From Glandiceps talaboti (taxonomy: Eukaryota > Hemichordata > Enteropneusta > Spengelidae): a stretch of DNA of 64,000 nucleotides. The stretch lies in assembly GCF_964340395.1 (NCBI RefSeq), contig NC_135561.1, positions 24,250,986-24,314,985 on the forward strand. The letters run 5' to 3'. The notes beneath the pieces were generated by a model, which was not told the origin of the DNA, did not search any database, and was given only the letters and a program-made list of their open reading frames with translations. Shown here in pieces: positions 59,990 to 64,000 of this stretch (positions within the stretch are counted from its first letter, which is position 1; every line of letters starts with the position of its first letter). Made by a program: the position numbers and the translations under genes.

Positions 59990-60341
59990 GGTAAAAGGTT
60001 ACGTATAAACAGTGTATTGTAATATCATAGGGAGACTTAAAATAGGATATAAGTATTAAAAGGTTATGTATAAACAGTGTATTGTAATATCATAAGGAGA
60101 CTTAAAACAGGATATAAGTATTAAAAGGTTATGTATAAACAGTGTATTGTAATATCATAAGGAGACTTAAAACAGGATATAAGTATTAAAAGGTTATGTA
60201 TAAACAGTGTATTGTAATATCATAGGGAGACTTAAAACAGGATATAAGTATTAAAAGGTTATGTATAAACAGTGTATTGTAATATCATAGGGAGACTTAA
60301 AATAGGATATAAGTATTAAAAGGTTACGTATAAACAGTGTA
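59990..60341. repeat. 65-bp satellite, first block, about 5 copies
   Basis: Units of AAAAGGTTATGTATAAACAG, TGTATTGTAATATCATAAGG, AGACTTAAAACAGGATATAA, GTATT. It is cut off in ACAGTGTATTATATT by the next insertion and resumes at 61418. Confidence 0.96.
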
Positions 60342-61270
60342 TTATATTATACCAGTATATTGATGGTGGAAATCGAGGGATCTGATTGGTCTAGACATCG
60401 AACTAGCGCGTCTAAAACGAGTGATAATGCACTGCTGGTACGATAATGCACTGCTGGCACGCGTCCAAATTTTGTTCGTCTACGAGCGTTGAGTTGTAGT
60501 CCGCCGTAATACTGATTGATAGTGAACTCTTCGAATTGTCAGAGGAGGATTTTCTCTCAATGAGACAATATTTTATGAGAAATTATGAAGGAAATTTCGA
60601 GAGCAACCCAGTCATCGCGTATTTGTTCAAACCATCGCCTACTACATGTACTAAGGTCAAGGCGCTATAGCGCTAGGCATGCACGAGATCGGTCCCGATC
60701 CCAGCCTCGGCGCGGCGCGGCTGGAGTGGAAATATTGGTGAGCTGTCCTGTCCTGTCATAAAAATGAAGCAAGTGAGAGGTTACACTGGCCGACTTACCA
60801 TTAATCTAAATAGAAATTTGTCTGGGATCCTGTCCTAGAGTATCAGTCATCAATCCGAGAGGGAAATCCTCAAACCTGAAAATCTACTGACGTAACTTCC
60901 AGTAATATAAATACATTGTAAATATCAACCTGTCTATCATCATTTCACCGAGTCGCGAATTCAGCCGGGAACGATCGAAGCACGCTGTATTCAATAAACC
61001 ACTTCAAGTTTATACCTTGAGTCAAACAGGTTGTTTATTCATCACTGTGCACTTTTAATGAGCCGATCAATGTACAGATTATCCCTACAAACGACGAGCA
61101 GATAAAATAAATCCAGTCGCTGCACGACGTTCACATTGAGGCCAAGATCAGCTGGCTTGAAAAAAAGCCGCGTTATTGTTATGCAAATTAGACACAGAGG
61201 CGCATATGAAACGAGAAAACGTTATTTCTTATCTTGTTTCCGATATTTTCAATATAGTGGTATAATATAA
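60342..61270. mobile_element. TIR element (MITE-like) inserted in the 65-bp satellite
   Basis: Left end TTATATTATACCAGTATATT (60342-60361), right end AATATAGTGGTATAATATAA (61251-61270): inverted repeats of 20 bases with one mismatch. The interior is non-coding. It was probably flanked by TA. Confidence 0.7.
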
Positions 61271-61272
61271 TA

Positions 61273-61413
61273 GCGATAAACCACCCCTGGGGAAGGTATA
61301 CCACTCGGTTTTGACCAGTGAACTCAATATATGCACTCGCTATCGCTCGTGCATATATTTCGTTCACTGGTCAAAACCTCTTGGTATACCATCCCCAGGG
61401 TGTGGTTTATTGC
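61273..61413. repeat. Long near-perfect hairpin, arms of about 63 bases
   Basis: Left arm GCGATAAACCACCCCTGGGG... AATATATGCAC (61273-61335), loop of about 13 bases, right arm GTGCATATAT... GGTGTGGTTTATTGC (61349-61413). It contains GTATACC and TTGACCAGTGAAC on each arm. It sits between the TIR element and the resumed satellite. Confidence 0.85.
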
Positions 61414-61417
61414 TTAA

Positions 61418-62757
61418 TTGTAATATCATAGGGAGACTTAAAACAGGATATAAGTATTAAAAGGTTACGTATAAACAGTGTATTGTAATATCATAGGGAG
61501 ACTTAAAATAGGATATAAGTATTAAAAGGTTATGTATAAACAGTGTATTGTAATATCATAAGGAGACTTAAAACAGGATATAAGTATTAAAAGGTTATGT
61601 ATAAACAGTGTATTGTAATATCATAGGGAGACTTAAAACAGGATATAAGTATTAAAAGGTTATGTATAAACAGTGTATTGTAATATCATAAGGAGACTTA
61701 AAACAGGATATAAGTATTAAAAGGTTATGTATAAACAGTGTATTGTAATATCATAGGGAGACTTAAAATAGGATATAAGTATTAAAAGGTTATGTATAAA
61801 CAGTGTATTGTAATATCATAAGGAGACTTAAAACAGGATATAAGTATTAAAAGGTTACGTATAAACAGTGTATTGTAATATCATAAGGAGACTTAAAACA
61901 GGATATAAGTATTAAAAGGTTATGTATAAACAGTGTATTGTAATATCATAAGGAGACTTAAAATAGGATATAAGTATTAAAAGGTTATGTATAAACAGTG
62001 TATTGTAATATCATAAGGAGACTTAAAACAGGATATAAGTATTAAAAGGTTATGTATAAACAGTGTATTGTAATATCATAGGGAGACTTAAAATAGGATA
62101 TAAGTATTAAAAGGTTATGTATAAACAGTGTATTGTAATATCATAGGGAGACTTAAAATAGGATATAAGTATTAAAAGGTTATGTATAAACAGTGTATTG
62201 TAATATCATAGGGAGACTTAAAACAGGATATAAGTATTAAAAGGTTATGTATAAACAGTGTATTGTAATATCATAGGGAGACTTAAAACGGGATATAAGT
62301 ATTAAAAGGTTATGTATAAACAGTGTATTGTAATATCATAGGGAGACTTAAAACAGGATATAAGTATTAAAAGGTTATGTATAAACAGTGTATTGTAATA
62401 TCATAGGGAGACTTAAAACAGGATATAAGTATTAAAAGGTTATGTATAAACAGTGTATTGTAATATCATAGGGAGACTTAAAACAGGATATAAGTATTAA
62501 AAGGTTATGTATAAACAGTGTATTGTAATATCATAAGGAGACTTAAAACAGGATATAAGTATTAAAAGGTTATGTATAAACAGAGTATTGTAATATCATA
62601 GGGAGACTTAAAACGGGATATAAGTATTAAAAAGTTATGTATAAACAGTGTATTGTAATATCATAGGGAGACTTAAAACAGGATATAAGTATTAAAAGGT
62701 TATGTATAAACAGTGTATTGTAATATCATAGGGAGACTTAAAACGGGATATAAGTAT
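61418..62757. repeat. 65-bp satellite, second block, about 20 copies
   Basis: Same unit as the first block; variants AGG/GGG before AGACTT, and ACAGG/ATAGG/ACGGG, occur in mixed order. Ends GGGATATAAGTATTCAAATT. Confidence 0.96.
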
Positions 62758-62944
62758 TCAAATTAGACAAAGTGCATGAAGTGACATGCTCAGAAACAGC
62801 TGACATGAGTTGGGCTTACTCGATGTTCGCTTCATATGTATCTCAAACTCGAAAACCAGACCTCAAAATTTGTTTTCGTATTGGCATAACGACACAAATA
62901 TATATAAAAACTCTTCAACCAGCGACAATGTGCTCTAAGGCGCC
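62758..62944. other. Unassigned sequence
   Basis: The ORF starting at 62772 has no recognisable domain. Confidence 0.4.
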
Positions 62945-63345
62945 AAGAAAGCAAATTTCAATGGGCCATTTTTAAGTTGAATGCGACTATGGTGTGGGGC
63001 ACGTTGACTTCCCTATCACTGCTAGCAACAAGACCATGCCCATAGCAACAGCAAAATGATCATGTATATTGCAAAGATAACAGGGATTAATAGCCAAATG
63101 AATAAACATTTTTAAAAATATGTAAATGTGCCTAGCAACAAGACCATGCCCATAGCAACAGCCATATGATCAAGTATATTGCAAAGATAACATCAAGGAT
63201 TCATAAACAAGTGATCACGTATATTGCAAAGATAACAACTGGGGTGGATAGGCAACTGCATAGTCATTCAGCAGATATCTAGCATGGATCAGCATTTGGG
63301 TAAATATTTTTAAACACAGTACAGTTTTGCTACAAGGCCATTGGC
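62945..63345 (+). mobile_element. AGCACAACTG-type repeat fragment, copy D5, right half
   Basis: Two or three 110-base units (CTAGCAACAAGACCATGCCC, ATAGCAACAGCCATATG) and the right-end region ACAGTACAGTTTTGCTACAA; the left half is absent. Confidence 0.75.
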
Positions 63346-63499
63346 GCTATTTTTGATAGAAAACATGTTTATTTGTAGCAAGATATGGAAGGAAAATCAT
63401 GATTTTGCTAAGGAATATAGCGATCCATAACACGCATCGATTAAACTGAGGAACATTGGAATATTTTGTTCATATTGTAACAAATGATTATGTATTGAC

Positions 63500-63608
63500 A
63501 CAAATATTTTACTTGCATGAACGTGCAAGTGAGAATGATAAATCCACTTGGCAAGCAGTACATTTAGCTTGTCTCGGGCAAGTGGACAATCGTTAAGTTC
63601 GAGCCCTG
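63500..63608. mobile_element. Right terminus of a CAGGGCTCGAA-type hAT-like element
   Basis: Ends CGTTAAGTTCGAGCCCTG at 63591-63608 with subterminal CTCGGGCAAGTGGACAA; no matching left end was found nearby, so it is a solo end. It lies 57 bases before URB2 exon 5. Confidence 0.5.
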
Positions 63609-63665
63609 TGATAAATCACCCATCATGTGATATTTTTTGAGATTTTCTCCTGATTTTATTCACAG

Positions 63666-63905
63666 ATCATTTCCAGGTATCAAAGAGTTCACAATGTTTC
63701 AGAAATTCTGTGAAGTGATAGGTTTATCAGTTGACCTATCAGATTGCAATGTGAGATGGGATCATGTGTTAAACACTACACATAAACTTCTAGAACTCCG
63801 AGGCAAGTTTGAATTGTATAACATTGGCGAAGACACAAACAGCGGTTGTGTTCAGTTTCACTGGTATCGACAGTTGTTAAAACTGCTTCTAAAACATCCA
63901 CAAAG
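63666..63905 (+). CDS. URB2: URB2-like gene, internal exon 5 in window
   Basis: 240 bases, phase 2 at both ends, acceptor TTCACAG, donor GTAAGA. It reads (R)SFPGIKEFTMFQKFCEVIGL, SVDLSDCNVRWDHVLNTTHK, LLELRGKFELYNIGEDTNSG, CVQFHWYRQLLKLLLKHPQ. The end is the strongest URB2 signature in the window: human URB2 has NIYNIAADRIRHG followed by QFRFYRHVAELLINH, matching FELYNIGED and QFHWYRQLLKLLLKH. The 25-kb intron before it carries most of the transposons described here. The gene continues to the right of the window, since human URB2 has over 1,000 further residues. Confidence 0.92.
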
Positions 63906-64000
63906 GTAAGAGAATTATCAGTATTAGATACCATAATATTACTTGTCTATTGTATTTGATTTTCATAGTGCCCCCAAAAGTTTTATTTGAGAACGTGGTA

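Noticed and set aside
63591-63608. GTTCGAGCCCTG as a tRNA B box (GGTTCGANNCC)
   Set aside because: It is part of the hAT-like terminal repeat, and no A box or cloverleaf surrounds it.

Overview
This is eukaryotic nuclear DNA. The coding signal is a handful of short, phase-consistent exons separated by very long introns, and nearly everything else is transposon debris and tandem repeats. The mix (Penelope-like, tyrosine-recombinase, Jockey/CR1-like, L1-like, Tigger and hAT-like elements, plus many minisatellites) and the AT-rich base composition suggest a marine invertebrate, perhaps a lancelet or acorn worm. The organism is an inference and is not proven by the sequence.

The one recognisable host gene is on the + strand: five internal exons (15256-15399, 28020-28163, 30862-30998, 38391-38579, 63666-63905) of an URB2-like gene, coding for a nucleolar factor of 60S ribosome assembly. 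Splice phases join without conflict (0, 0, 2, 2, 2), and the order of the pieces follows human URB2 from about residue 120 to 400. Its first and last exons lie outside the window or were not found. Only 854 bases are exon; the introns are about 12.6, 2.7, 7.4 and 25.1 kb.

Layout. 1-4000: a 39-bp satellite, then a long AGCTCCGCTGT-type repeat split by a 5'-truncated LINE. 4.1-6 kb: a LINE 5' part split by a hAT-like element with a clean 5-bp target duplication. 6-10 kb: a DDE transposase fragment facing a broken PB1-domain/proline-rich ORF that is itself split by a TAGTCCCC repeat. 12-14.7 kb: a decayed Tigger inside another TAGTCCCC repeat. 15.2-31 kb: URB2 exons 1-3 with two long AGCTCCGCTGT-type repeats and 32-, 44- and 29-bp tandem arrays in the introns. 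31-38 kb: AGCACAACTG-type repeats, a LINE remnant, and a Penelope-like element whose inverted terminal repeats each carry a hammerhead ribozyme motif, with a second hammerhead beside it. 38.4-51 kb: URB2 exon 4, a 57-bp satellite, a second hAT-like element with a 5-bp duplication, a decayed LINE on the - strand, an L1-like ORF1, and a 21-bp satellite. 51.3-59.8 kb: a region bounded by inverted copies of a poly-T-rich minisatellite, holding a tyrosine-recombinase retrotransposon with split direct repeats. 60-62.8 kb: a 65-bp satellite interrupted by a TIR element and a long hairpin. The last URB2 exon is at 63.7 kb.

The most notable items are the split-direct-repeat retrotransposon whose recombinase has been replaced by tandem repeats, the two hammerhead ribozyme families around the Penelope-like element, and the extreme expansion of the URB2 introns.
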